Assembly: GCF_016545825.1 (NCBI RefSeq)
Contig: NC_052618.1
Location: 44,648,196 to 44,712,195 of the forward strand
Direction: 5' to 3'
Source of the DNA: Eucalyptus grandis
Lineage: Eukaryota > Streptophyta > Magnoliopsida > Myrtales > Myrtaceae
DNA length: 64,000 nt
Part shown: in pieces, positions 34,930 to 50,837 of the stretch
How positions within the stretch are numbered: position 1 is the stretch's first letter
Layout: every line of letters starts with the position of its first letter
Notes under the pieces: model-generated
Database searches by the model: none
Told to the model about the DNA's origin: nothing
Seen by the model: only the letters and a program-made list of their open reading frames with translations
Program-made: the position numbers and the translations under genes

Positions 34930-36503
34930 AAATACTCTTCCAATGTCATTTCTTTGTTTTCTTGTTTTATGGGCATCTTTTGGGATTTTCTCTCCCTTCT
35001 GTTTTGCTGATCAAAAAAATTACCATATATTACATAGCATAGATTTCCGTATCCTACAAAGAAAAACATGATATAAAAGTACGGAGTATTCACTTGAGAT
35101 ACGGGGTATGTTGGTATTCTTTCTAATGTTAAAGACATTTGAAAACAAGTCCTACTAAAAGTAAAAGAGGAAGAGTTTGTACTTGAGTGTACCACGATAA
35201 GTACTACAATAGAGTGTAGGCTCACTTATAAATCTGAAAGCATTGAATCAACCTCATAATCATTCATCTTGGCTAGTCATTCGGCCATCTTTGAGCTAGT
35301 TTAATTCTTTTTGAAAAGGGAAATTCTCAATGGATTCGATGTTTCACATAATCTAACAACATTTTCTTCTCCAAACTCACAAAGAGAAACCCTAAAAGAA
35401 AAGATGCTTTGATGTGCAGTATATGTTAAACCCTCGAAACATAAGCTTTAAAACGAGACTAAGTTTACGGCATCTCCTGAGCTCCTGGCAAGGCTCCTGC
35501 TTTTCGGCCCCACCTACCGTTCATGACTAGCGCACTCACAAGGTTGGCCATGCGCCTGTGAGGCTGGCCAGCAACTTGACCCTAAAATGATTGGTAATAC
35601 GGTGTGACAATTCAAGACCGAGACTTGGCTGCAAACTCGAGCCAAGGAGAAGATTTGTTGAGTTCGTCTCGAGCTTCGGCCAATGATTCGAGGGATGATT
35701 GAAGCTCGAATATGTGGACTTGCCCAAAGACGTTTGGCTAGGATCCTAAAGGAGGCAAGGACGGCCAGGCACCTGGGCACAAGGGCCTGGGCAGTTGGCC
35801 AGGTGCTTGGATAAGCCCAAGCGCAATGGCCATAAAGCAAAAGTCCGGCCAAACTCGGCCAGGTGCTCGAGAGACGACGTAAATTCGACAAGGACCGGTT
35901 CAAAAGCCTGTTTTTCGAGGGTTTTACATACATTACACACAACAGCCTCTTGAGAGTGTTTCTAGGATTGCTCTTTGTGAGATTTGAGAGGATAACACTG
36001 TGGGAGATGGTGTGAAACAATGAGTCGGGATTCATTTTCGGTAATCAAGGCTCGAGATTGAGAGTGACATAGTTCCAAGCTCGTTATTTTCTTGTTCATA
36101 GTGACTTTATTGCTACTGCACTTCCGTGCATGTAGGTATCCACTCGAGAGCAATCCGTGCAAATTTTAATGTATTGTTGTCTTTCTTTCTTCGTTAATTA
36201 GGCAATTATGGTCAATTGGACGATCCTATTCTGCAAGACCTTTTTATGTGATAAGAATATTTGATATAGGGATAGCTATTAAACTATCATCTTGAATACA
36301 TTTTATGTTAGAACTGACGGGGTGAGTATTTCCTTATTATTTTTTTCCTAACTTATTTAAAGATTGTGGGAATAGAGTTTTGTGATGATATGACTCATGT
36401 ATTCCACAAATACGAAAGATGCCTAATTCAAAAGACAATGAATATCACCTTGTACTTCAACCTTTGTGAAAATCTTTTTATGATCAAAACGAATACAATT
36501 ATA

Positions 36504-36541
<38 letters not shown>

Positions 36542-36620
36542 GTGGCTTAAAAGTTATAATCAAGCAAGATCAAGGATTAGCCTAATTGAAGCAAGTTTTT
36601 TGTAAATATAAATTTTTTTA
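34930..36620. other. Intergenic with a possible LTR-like segment
   Basis: No gene recognised. From about 35,440 to 36,240 the base composition rises, with repeated GGCCAGGTGC / CTTGGCC words, ending in a TTGTTGTCTTTCTTTCTTCG stretch such as follows LTR leaders. I could not find a second LTR, so this could be a solo LTR or unrelated. A 173-codon minus-strand frame (35,514-36,035) has no known domain. An (AT)n run lies at about 36,503-36,538. Confidence 0.35.
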
Positions 36621-36985
36621 AGGATAACTATACTAGAAGTCCTAAAACTTATTATGAAAATGCAAAACTTATCATAAAAAAACAATGGAGTCCTAAAAAT
36701 TTCAAATAGTACAATTAAATCCTAAAACTTGTCGTAAAAGTGCATTCGGATCCTAAAACTTTCAAAGATCAATGAAATCCTAAAACTTATTATGAAAGTG
36801 CAACCAAATCTTAAAACTTTCAAAAAAAGTACTAAATAGAAGGACTTGATTGGATCAATTTGACAATTTTTAGGAATTGATTGTTTTTAAAAAAAAAATT
36901 AAGACTCAATTGCATTTTCGTAATAAATTTTAGGACTTAACTGCATTTTTATGATAAGTTTAAAGGCTTTTAATACACTTGTCAC
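36621..36985. repeat. Fold-back repeat, family X, copy 1
   Basis: The left arm AGGATAACTATACTAGAAGT and the inverted right arm GTGACAAGTGTATTAAAAGC pair over about 45 bases. The interior repeats the phrase TCCTAAAACTT(A/G)T(C/T)ATGAAAGTGCA in both orientations. No coding content. Confidence 0.6.
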
Positions 36986-37428
36986 ATTCTTTTATAATGG
37001 ACTATGACCATCAACTTTACTCTAAACTTTGTGAAGTTGTTTTAGAATAAAGTGAATAGAAGTATAAATAAGTTATGTGATTGGGAGCTCTAAACCTAAC
37101 AAAAACAAACATTTGACTCCACTAGAACTAATTTGAAAGTTCTTTATTTTACGGTGAACTTTAGAGTCATTACACAAATCATGCAGGTATGTGGCCAATC
37201 CAAAATATTCGATGTGTTGTTCAAAGAAGAGCAGTTATTTGGCAAATCATGCTAAACATGAGATCCATCAAACTAAAAGATACAATAATTCATTGTATAT
37301 ACATTAAGTGTATACAAAAGTTTGTACCCTTACTTGTTCCTACCCCGACACAATTCTATTGCTAAATTTATGATGCAGTTACATTGATTCTCAAAGTTTT
37401 TATGACTAGTTAAGTTATTGAAAAAGAC

Positions 37429-38291
37429 AGGATAAATGTACTCAAAGTCCTAAAATTGGTCATGAAGGTGTAATTGAATCTTAAAATTTTTAAAAAGTAC
37501 AATCAAATGATAAAACTTGTCAAGTTAGTGCAACCAAGTCATTTCATTAACTCCATCCAACTTAACAAATGAGAAATACCAACATGTTTTAAGACTTAAT
37601 TACACTAGTTTAAAAGTGTTAGCTTGAAGAATTTTAAGATTTAATTGCACTTTTTGAAAATTTTAAAACTCAATTGTACTTTTATAATAACTTTTAAGAT
37701 TTAATTACATGCTTTGAAAGTTTTAAAACTTAATTAAACTTGATTTAATACCACGAGAAACCCTAAACTAGTATACTATGACAAATTTACTCAAAATTAA
37801 TTTTTTGACCACCAAAAACTCCAAATTGGTATGCCTGTGATAAAGTTATTCCAAATGACAAAAAAAAAAACTAAATTAGTACAATTGTGACAAATTTACC
37901 TCAAAATAATTTTTTTGACCGTTAAAAATCACAAACTAGTACATTTATGACAAATATAGTCTTCGTTAAATTGAATTAGTATTACAAAAAATACGAAACT
38001 AGTACAATTATGACAAGTGGAGAGTAATATCTCAAACCGATACACCATTTAATTGTCACGTATCATCAAACTTAGCAATATGAGAGTAAAATTCAACGAA
38101 AACTAACAAAAGATAAATTTGTCATAAGTGTATCAGTTTAGAGTAAATTTGTCAAGGTATAGTAGTTTGGGGCTTTTAGTAAAAAATTAATTTTTGATAA
38201 ATTTATCACAGGTGCAATAGTTTTGAATTTTTCAAGTATTAACCCATTAAACTTTTGTGACAAGTTTTAAAACTTCTAGTATACTTATCCT
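37429..38291. repeat. Fold-back repeat, family X, copy 2 (interrupted)
   Basis: The left arm AGGATAAATGTACTCAAAGT and inverted right arm AGGATAAGTATACTAGAAGT match closely. A family Y element (37,745-38,242) sits inside near the right arm. Confidence 0.6.
37745..38242. repeat. Fold-back repeat, family Y, nested in family X copy 2
   Basis: The left arm begins TTAATACCACGAGAAACC and the inverted right arm TTAATACTTGAAAAATTC. The interior has about five copies of a 70-90 base unit with CAAATTAGTA.A.TTGTGACAAATTTACC-like words. It is the same family as 40,671-41,119. Confidence 0.6.
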
Positions 38292-38315
38292 AAAAAAAAA
38301 CATAATACCCAAAAC

Positions 38316-39029
38316 TAGACTTGTCAAACAAGTGGGCCGGGTCAAGTTGGGTCGAAAATGATCCGACCCATGTTGACCCATTTAATCCATTTTAACCAAT
38401 TTTTATACAATACAATCTAGTTACTCATATTGTTAAAAGACTTCAATATTAAATACAATTTAGAAAAACTTGTTTCTTATAAATTTTTAAACACTATGAC
38501 AATTTTTATAATTTTATAAAAGACAATGATTTTTTATATTTTATATATTTTTCTTTCTTTTCATTTTTCTTTTAATTGTATGTCCGATGACCGATAATCC
38601 GCAACAGTGGCAGTGACCAATGACCGACTAAACAATCGAATATTGACACCCAATAGTGATTGGTGATCGGCAGTAGCCATTGATGGCGTCAGGCAGTGAC
38701 TGACAATCGGCGACTAGCTAGCAACCTTTGCCAAATTTGCTAAAAAAAGGAAAAGAAAAAAATAAAATTATGAAAATTTATAATATTAAAAGAATTATAA
38801 AAAATGACTTATTTATCCATGACCCACTTAAATTTATTAGATAACTAACCCATTAGAAACTCAATAAACTGTTAACTAATCCATATAACCGACTTCAGTC
38901 TTCAAAACTCAAAGTAACCCATTTATGACCCACACTACTAAATATAGGTTAGAATATGCAACCCATTTATGACCCGCACCATTAAATATAGATTATAATA
39001 TGAATTTTAAATCAATTTTGTCACCTCTA
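38316..39029. mobile_element. hAT-like non-autonomous element
   Basis: Ends TAGACTTGTCAAAC and, inverted, TAGAGGTGACAAAA. Flanking octamers CCCAAAAC (38,308-38,315) and CCGAAACC (39,030-39,037) match at 6 of 8, the hAT duplication length. Repeated GACCCATTTA(A/T) words near both sides are typical of this common plant miniature type. No transposase. Confidence 0.55.
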
Positions 39030-39037
39030 CCGAAACC

Positions 39038-39849
39038 TAGGATAGTCATAGCTGGCTTTGTCGGAATAGTTAGAGTATTTTTACATGCCTAAGCATAAAA
39101 AAAAATAAAAAATTGATGTATTACGCCCACATAGGGAGCAATTTGTTTGGTTGACTTCTACGTTATTCTCCCCCTAGTATGGTATGCAAGCATTATTAGA
39201 TTAATAAAAACCCTATTGTGTACAATTTATTTCCTTCCAGGTGGAAAAATGAATGTTTGTCCTTATTTTTCTCAATGCGCAAAAGTCGTGCATCTGTACG
39301 AAAAACCAGGTACATGTTATACCAAGAAAAAACGACTAGCTCGGGCTTCATCTTGTAACGTTTAGAGTTCTCTAATAATTTGATTTGGGAAAGTTGTCTG
39401 AAAAATCCTAAATTTATTGTATTTTTTGTCAATTGAGTCCTATACATTTTCATATTTTCCTAATAAAATTTATTCAGTCAATTTTAATTAGAAATCGTTA
39501 CCATAAATACCGATCATCCTATATAATACGATTGGTATTGACATGAATAATTTTTAATTATATTTTTCAATTAATTTTTTTTTCATTTTTCTTCCTTTCT
39601 TCCTCCTCTAATCAATTGCTGGCCTAAGGCAAAGGGCTTGCAAGGGCCATGTTGCACAGGACGACCTCACGTCTACATTAGCGATTTATAACCCAAATTT
39701 GGTTATACGAACTCGATTGACAAAAACATGAAAAATATTTATAATTCAATCGATAAAAATAAAAAGTTCACGACTAAATTAACGGAAAGTGCAATAGGTC
39801 TCTCCGGACGACTCTTCCAATTTAAACAGTCGTCATCTGACTTTCTCCA
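39038..39849. other. Intergenic, no gene recognised
   Basis: AT-rich. A short plus frame (39,147-39,365) has no family I recognise. Confidence 0.4.
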
Positions 39850-40480
39850 CATCACCCGAAGCACAAATCGAAGGGGTCAAAGAAAAAGTTGCCGATCGAA
39901 TCGAAAGATATTTTCCCCCAATATCTCCGCGGTGGCATTGGCCCCCACGGGCAAAGAACAGCATATTCCTCTCCGCGTGTGCATGCGCGGGTGGCCTCGT
40001 CCCCCGGCCTCGCCTCGCGTTTCTTTTCTTTTTTTTTCTGGTGGGAGAGCCGAGTAAATCCCGCCGCACCGAAGCAAAGCAGCGACCGCCGGGCCCCACC
40101 ACCCGTTGCGATTGGACAGTCGTTTTGGCTTCGACGAGGGGCGATCGGATTGGACGGCGGGAGCCGAAAGTGGAGCGAGCAGCCGGAACGAAGAGGGGCG
40201 CCAGAGAAAATATCTTCCTTTGGCTCTGACAAAGATGGTGACGTGGAGGCCGGATAGTGGATGGTTCCAACCCCCTCTCTCCCTCTCCCCCCCAAGATAT
40301 TTTCCTCCGGAAATATCAACCTGCCACGTGCTCTCCTCGCTCGGAACCGACGTGGACTCCTCTCCGGCATCCTCGCCCTCGCACTTCGGTAGAAACTACC
40401 GAATTGCCACTTCCCTTGTGCCAGGAAACCGCCAGTGCCCGCACACGGGTACTGAATTCATCTTAAAATTAAACGTACGA
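39850..40480 (+). promoter_or_regulatory. GC-rich promoter-like block with three Evening Elements and a G-box
   Basis: Three exact Evening Elements (AAAATATCT) are present: inverted at 39,906-39,914, direct at 40,207-40,215 and inverted at 40,295-40,303. A partial CAATATCT lies at 39,919-39,926. A G-box CACGTG is at 40,325-40,330, and further ACGT cores (TGACGTGG about 40,239, ACCGACGTGG about 40,346) are nearby. Evening Elements are bound by CCA1/LHY/RVE MYB factors and give evening-phased expression, as is known for FKF1. The block lies 1.2-1.8 kb upstream of the FKF1 ATG, separated from it by a T-run and a fold-back repeat. Overlapping frames of 120-170 codons on both strands have no recognisable domain. 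Confidence 0.6.
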
Positions 40481-40670
40481 TGGACGGTCGGCTACTACTT
40501 TTTTTTTTTTTTTTTTTAACAATTGCAGGGGCGGCAATAAATCTCAACGGCCATCATCCTTTTTTTTGTTTTTTTTTTGTTTTTAACAAGTCGGCAATCC
40601 TATCTCATCAAATAACTTTTTGATTATGTGGCCACCGGGAAATCTTAATTTTACAAGTAAAAAGAAAATA

Positions 40671-41119
40671 GTTAATATCGTGAAAATTCTAAATTAATGT
40701 ATTTATGATAAATTTACTCTAAATTAACTTTTTAACTACTAAAAAATTCAAATTAGTATATTTGTGATAAATTTACCAAAAATGACCATAAAAAATCAAA
40801 ATTAATACACACGTGACAAATTTACCATAAATTAATTTTTTTATGACTAAAAACTCCAAACTAATATCTTTATGATAAATATATCCACCATTAAATTAAA
40901 TTAATACCACAAAAAATCATAAAACCAGTATAATTGTGAGAAATAGAGAGTAGAATTTTAAACTGGTATACTATTCAATTATTAGTAAAATTTAACGGAA
41001 ATTAATAGATGGTAAATTTTTCATAAGTATACCAACTTAGGATTTCTTATTATAAAAAAAATTAATTTTTGGTAAATTTATCACGGATGTATTAGTTTAT
41101 AGTTTTTCGTGTTATTAAC
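40671..41119. repeat. Fold-back repeat, family Y, copy 2, upstream of FKF1
   Basis: The left arm GTTAATATCGTGAAAATTCT and inverted right arm GTTAATAACACGAAAAACTA pair over about 48 bases. The interior repeats GTGATAAATTTACC-type words. It lies between the Evening Element block and FKF1. Confidence 0.6.
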
Positions 41120-41362
41120 CTAAAAAATGATGTTAAGTGAATTTTAATGAATTATCACTAAACATTGCACTAGAGGCCTAATTGCTCTATTGGCCCCTTC
41201 AGTCCACCGTTGAGGACTCCAAGCACTTGTCAAGTAAGTAATATGCTAAAATGTGAACATTAAAATAACATGAAATTCTATTTTAAACTTTGATTCGAGA
41301 CAAAACTTAATCATTTCATTTCTCATGAAAATGGTTCTCGATCAAATTAGGAAAGACGAAGT

Positions 41363-44612
<3,250 letters not shown>

Positions 44613-46926
44613 TTTACGACTAGATGCTTGAGTTCTTGGTTTGCGCTTAGCCCTGCAAGAGAGTTTTTGAGCATGCTGCTTTCTTCTCTCCTTTTCATCC
44701 CTCACCAGTTACATTTCCTGGTAATGTAAATTGGTTTCTTGATCCAAAGTTTCTGTCATCTTTTTCCTCCACAAATTTCTGTAAAATTAGCCTTGTTCAC
44801 TTGGTGACTCTTTGTACATTATGCTGATAGGTGGTGAACATGCTATTACTTGTTTGACAGAGCTCATTTCTTGTTCATCTGCATATTACTTCTCCATTCT
44901 GTCTACTCTCCATTCTGTCTAGTCTAGTCCCCAATACAGAATTATCTACTACTGGTGATATTGTGATTGATGGACATATGAATCATAGAAAAGGTTACAA
45001 TTGAAGAAAATTTTGGTGGTTCTTGTAAGTGACTTTGTTTGAACGCACGTGCCTAATCAACAACAAAAATTTGGGACCATTTGCAGTTAGCCCCCCTGAA
45101 GACCCGGTCTGGGTCGTTGTCCAAATGTCGGGAACTTTTCCTGTTAGACCTGTGTAAGCAGTGAATCTTTGCGGTCCATTCGCACATGTGAGGCGATCTT
45201 GAGGATTGCTCTTAAGTTCTTCGCTCTACTGCACGGCAGATTGTCGCTTCTTGGGGTTAGCACTTAAACATGCTGTTGCTACTCTAGCAGTTTATGAACC
45301 AAAGTCCTGCAAAAAGCTGTAGGATTGATCCGGCTTATGATGCTAAAAGACTGATGAGGATCATTAACATCTCTTGCATTGATAAAAATTGAGTACCGTC
45401 TTGGGGAATGACTTTGTCTAACTTTCCAGGTGATCGGAGAGAGGAACTTGACAACCTCTCAATGTACTGAGGTCAGGATTTCCAATGTCGGTTCCATGAC
45501 TCAAATGAAATCACATGATATGTTTGTCATCACATGTGATGTGTAAACTTTAGAATCATCCACTCTTAATTAACTCATTAAATTGTACGTTACTATCATG
45601 GGACATGACAATCACAAGAACTACCTTTTCCGTTCTGCAGATTCACGCAAATCAAGTCATAATCATCATAACGTCACTCTTTCCAATTAGTGTAACACCT
45701 CAATGAGTGCTTGAAGTGACTATATAATATGGGGATAATTTAAGGATCAGTGTTTATTTATGAATCATTTATCATGAACTCTCTCATTCAACGGGAAACT
45801 TTAGAAGAATATCATGAATGCAAATTATCTTGAACAAACATGCATAAGAGAGAGAAGTTTTATTAATAGTAACGCGCAAATACTACATGTGGAAGTACTG
45901 ATATTTTACTGATTTAGGTGAGCAATCGGATGACAAGAAGAGAACTGGTTTTCCTAAACCCATCTGCTTCCAAACATGGGTTGAATGTTGATGGGTTGGG
46001 CAGTCCTTATGCGTGTGATTCGAGATTAGTCAACTACTCTTTGCCATTTGGGCCATTGGCATCAAAACGAAGATTCTGTAATTGACTCCTTTGACTCTAC
46101 GCAAGCCCACGTTCACACCTCTCTCTTCCGCTAGGCAAACGGTATTCCCTTTCTCTAGAAAAAAGCCCAATCTTTTGCACTTATACAAAAACAACATTCC
46201 CCAAAAAGGTAAGAATTAGTCAATGAGCCTGCAAGTTTTTCTTTTGTCTTAACAATGATTGCTCTAGGAGCTTATAACACAGAGACAGCGAATTAAAAAA
46301 CACAAGTTTTAATATTTAAGTGTTAGCAAATTCCTTCTTTTTAAAAAAAAAAAAATCTTAATGATATTGAAAATCTATCTTTGGTTTATATGTTTGTATT
46401 GGGTTTCTTTATTTGAGCAACATTATTTCAAAAAAATAAAATAATTTATAACACTATTTACTTTGTTTATACTAACATTCTCACCATGTTCATATGCACC
46501 AATTACTTCACATGCTTTCCATAATTATCCCTAGTTACGTTTGATGTCGAGACCAATTGATAGGTCTTGCATGGCATGACTGACTACCAATTACTTCACA
46601 TGATATCTTCAACCTCCAATTCTCGACAATGTAATTGACATAACTCTTGTAATGGCAATAATTTTTGCAATAAAATTAGAGATTCATCTCAATAAGTATA
46701 AGAAACCCTATGTAGTATTGGTCGCATTTGATGTCTTGACCGATGGACAGGCCCTGCAAGGCACGACTTGGAATTATAAGTCAATTTAGGTTGCCAGCGG
46801 CCAGAGAAAAGGACTCTGAAGAGATGCTGATCTCCTTCTTTCTTCCCTTTTTTTTTCGTGAATCGAGACCAAGATCCGTATAAGGAAGAAAATAATATCT
46901 TCCTTAAGGGAAGTGTTTGTTTGGCC
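44613..46926. other. 3' UTR of FKF1 and intergenic region
   Basis: About the first 250 bases are likely FKF1 3' UTR. No gene is recognised in the rest. A direct repeat of words such as ACCAATTACTTCACATG occurs near 46,497 and 46,586. Confidence 0.45.
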
Positions 46927-46934
46927 TATATAAA
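46927..46934 (+). promoter_or_regulatory. TATA box of the LRR receptor-like gene
   Basis: TATATAAA lies 31 bases upstream of the position where translation would begin. This leaves room only for a very short leader, so the start may be further 5' or the gene may be decayed. Confidence 0.4.
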
Positions 46935-46964
46935 CGGAAATTCTTGGGTTCATCATAGACAACA

Positions 46965-49811
46965 GTGGCATCCTACACGTCCACTGGCTTCGTGCCTACA
47001 CTCTTGTGTGCACTCCTTGTCATTCAAGCCTTGAAATTCAGTCATTCCAACGCTTTAACAAATGTAAGCTGCATCAGAGTTGAGAGGGAAGCTCTTTTGA
47101 AGTTCAAGCATGATCTCATTGATCCTTCTGAACGTTTGTCGTCGTGGACCAGCAAGGATTGTTGCAAGTGGGAAGGAGTTGAATGCAACGAGGAGACCGG
47201 TCATGTCTCAAAGCTTGATCTTCATAATCCTTGCGATGGACGTTGGAAGTGCACCTTGGGAGGTAAGATACATCCCGCTGTATACGAATTGAACCATTTG
47301 AAGTATCTAGACCTCAGCTTCAATAATTTCTCAACCCAAAAAATCCCAGCGTCCTTAGCTTCTCTACAAAATTTGGAGTATCTCAACCTCTCACAAGGAG
47401 GCTTCTATGGAGATCTTCTAGGTCAACTTAGTAACCTTTCCAAGTTACGGTACTTGGATCTTAGTAGTTATCAATGGGAGCAACCTTTACAAACAAAGAA
47501 CCTTCAATGGTTATCGACATTTTCTAAGTTGAAGTACTTGGACCTATCTTATGTCTCCCTTCTCAACCCCAAAGATTGGTTAAGTCCTATCAACATGCTT
47601 TCCTCTTTGGAAGTTTTAATACTGAGGGGATGTTATTTGAGAGACGCTTCAGCATCTCTGCATGTCAATTTCACTTCTCTTAGATTCCTTGATCTAAGTA
47701 ACAACTTCATTAATCCATCCATTCCTCCTTGGATTCAAAACTTCAGTAAACTCAGCCATCTAGATTTAAGTTCTAATGATCTCCAAGGCATGTTCCCCAT
47801 TATCATCCTTGAAAATAGCCAACGGTTGAAGTTCCTTGATGTCTCGTCAAATAGGCTAGAAGGTGAACTTTTGAAAAACTTGACCATTTTCTGCAAAATG
47901 CAAGTACTAAACTTGGGTTATAACAAATTTAGTGGACGGATTTCGGATACCAAAGATGATGCTTTAATCTGTGGACAAAGTGACCTGAAGATTATTGATG
48001 TTGGCAACAACAATTTTAGTGGTCACCTACCCAATCAATTTTGGAATTTCAAAAATCTAGAATCCCTTGATCTTTCATTGAACTCGATTTTAGGTCCTAT
48101 TCCCATTACCATGAGCCATCTGTCATCTTTGAGAAACTTGCACCTCTCTTTTAACAAATTGAGTGGGAGCATTCCAGAAAGTATTGGGCTACTATCCAAT
48201 CTAGAGTTGATGGACATTACGAATAATCAATTACATGGAGTTGTCAACGAACTTCACTTTGCAAATCTCACTAGCTTGATCTACTTGTTCTTAGATTCAA
48301 ACGAGCTTGTTATAAATGTCAATGCATCTTGGGTTCCTCCTTTTCAAATTCATATGATTACCATGTCAAGTTGCAAAGTGGGACCACAATTCCCAAATTG
48401 GCTTCGAACGCAAAGGAACATTTGGGAATTGGGCATGTGAAATGCTAGCATCTCAGATGAAGTTCCCCATTGGTTACTTGACGTTTTATCTAACGTTAGA
48501 AGTTTGGATCTCTCGAGCAATATGCTCAGAGGCAACATATCCCAAATTATTGGAGAAAAGATGCCACAACTATTTCAAGTATCACTTTCTACGAATAACC
48601 TCAGTGGTAACATTCCAAATTCATTATGCATGTCCGAGGGATTGTCTTTTCTTGATCTCTCTAAGAACAAACTGTCTAGGAGACTTCCGCAATGTTGGAG
48701 GAAGTCACAAACGAATTTGGGATGGATTTCATTGGGAGAGAACAAGTTGAATGGTCCGATTCCAAACTCTCTATGCCATTTGGAGCGATTAGTAGTTCTA
48801 GGCCTGCATGAAAATGGCTTGAGTGGAGTGCTTCCAGAATGTTTGCTAAAGCTAAATTTGGCAATCCTTGATCTTAGTGACAATCAATTCACCGGCAGAA
48901 TGCTTCCGTTTGGACGACAGTCTCTATCATTTGCAATAATCAATCTTGAGAGAAATTACTTCACCGGGGACATTCCTTTGCAGCTATGCCATCTTGCTAC
49001 TCTCCAATATTTAAGCCTAGCGTATAACAACATTTCTGGAGGCATTCCGCTTTGCTTTGACAACTTCTCTCGCATGTGGGCCAATTCCACTTCTACTCCG
49101 TTTATCCAATTAGCGGATGCGTTTCCTGTTATGGTTAATATAAAAGGAACAAACCTAGAATTCACCAAGACACTCCCATATTTATTTTCTCTCGACCTTT
49201 CAAGCAACTCATTAGATGGACAAATACCAGAAGGGCTAACTTGGCTTGCTCAACTTCAGAATTTGAACCTCTCTCACAATAAGCTAATTGGAAAAATCCC
49301 TTCGAGTATTGGCAACTTGAGATATTTAGAATCACTGGATCTGTCCAACAATAAGCTATCAAGTAAAATTCCTCCTACCATATCCAAATTAGACTTTCTA
49401 AGTCATTTGGATCTTTCCTTCAACAATTTATCAGGTCCTATTCCATCAGGCAATCAGTTAAGCACTTTGGAGGATCAATTTGTTTATCGCGGCAACGATG
49501 GACTTTGCGGAGGTCCTCTTCCGAAAGTTTGTCCAGGAGATGAGCATAATGATATAGACAAACAAGATGGTCACAATTCTAGTGAAGATGAGTCTAATGA
49601 AGACTATTTTATAGTTGATTGGTTTTATTCGGGATTAGGGTCAGGTTTCTTGGTGGGATTTTTGGGATTCTGCGGCATATTACATTACAAGCAATCTTGG
49701 AGGATCTCTTATTTCCAGATGGTGGATAGGATTATTGAAAAATTATCAATAGCGAGGATGATTACAGTGCTTTGGTTTGAGAGAGCTTTTCAATTTCAAC
49801 CACAAGAATAA
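46965..49811 (+). pseudogene. LRR receptor-like protein (RLP), probable pseudogene
   Basis: One frame of 949 codons carries an RLP of normal length. It has a hydrophobic signal peptide (about 8-28), an LRRNT cap with CIRVEREALLKFKHDLIDPSERLSSW and DCCKWEGVEC, and about 25 plant LRRs (LxxLxxLxLxxNxLxGxIP). An acidic juxtamembrane part follows (EDESNEDYFIVD), then a transmembrane segment (GSGFLVGFLGFCGILHY) and a short basic tail without kinase. Such proteins act at the plasma membrane in pathogen perception, usually with an adapter kinase. Two defects are visible. The first codon is GTG (46,965) with a stop nine bases upstream and no ATG, and an in-frame TGA lies at 48,438-48,440 within LRR about 18-19. 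After the stop codon a GT-AG interval (49,823-49,939) looks like the 3' UTR intron common in this class. A rescue by readthrough is not indicated. Confidence 0.85.
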
Positions 49812-49939
49812 GAGCTATTTAAGTAAGTAAAATCTCTCTCTCTCCATTCGTATATTCTTTTCCCCACACTCATTTACTTTGTCGATATATGTTGTTAAAT
49901 GTTTCTAGCATTTTTTTTTCTTATATTTGTGAATTGCAG

Positions 49940-50837
49940 ATAATACCTTGCATGAAAGTACTGATTTCCTTATCCAAATTCCGAAGACATGCGCCACCAC
50001 AACTGCTATGAAACTCATAATTCCTTTCTTCAAGGTGGAAAATTGCTATTGAAGTTTCAAGTTATAAAGAAGTTGTACTCATTACTCTCCAATATTTCTC
50101 TCTTTCTTTCCATTTGGCTATAAAAAGACAAATCTCTTGTTTTTGTCCTATGAAATAAGATGAAATGAGCCGACAATGTGAGCTGAAATCGGACGAGTCT
50201 AATGTTCTAGTGGGTAAAAGTGCAACTTCGTTCTATACTTGTAACATATGAAAAGCGTCGATAACCATCAGGACACATTAGTAACAAAATTTTAATTGGC
50301 TAATTGTTCAGTGGATAACACGCTAATAAGTTACCAACACTTTTATAAAATTACCACTGATTACTAAATATCTTAACTTAGCAACTATTTCAACAATTTG
50401 CCAACATTTATTTACATAATTTATCAATGTGTTAAAGCTACAAACTTTTATAGAAAATTATCAACTCTCATTTGAGTCCACTTATCAACATTGATGACAC
50501 CGTTTCCGAATTACTGATTGCTCCAACGATTTAATAAAATTTATGTGTAAAAGTTACCAATTAAACTCTCACAAAAAACTATCAGTCTTGATTCGGGTGA
50601 TTTATCAACTTTTTGCAGGTTTAGTTACCAACTAATTTTAGCTTTGCTAACTTTTATTTGAGTGAGTTACTAGCATTTGTTTAATTCTTTTGAAATTAAT
50701 GATGGTGTTGATAATTTACTAATAGTTATTTTTAAAGTATACAAATGTATTAAATCTACTAACTCTTATTGGAAATTACCAACTCTTATTCATAGCAATC
50801 AAATCCTTCCATTAACTTTGTCTAATTTGGCTAACAG
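49940..50837. other. 3' flank of the RLP, AT-rich with repeated phrases
   Basis: No gene recognised. Short phrases like TTACCAACT and AACTCTTATT recur between 50,300 and 50,800. Confidence 0.4.

Noticed and set aside
35514..36035. A 173-codon minus-strand frame as a gene
   Set aside because: No domain, no splice signals, and the surrounding sequence looks like repeat-derived non-coding DNA.
39833..40519. Overlapping frames of 120-170 codons in the Evening Element block
   Set aside because: They overlap on both strands and have no domain. Promoter motifs explain the region better.
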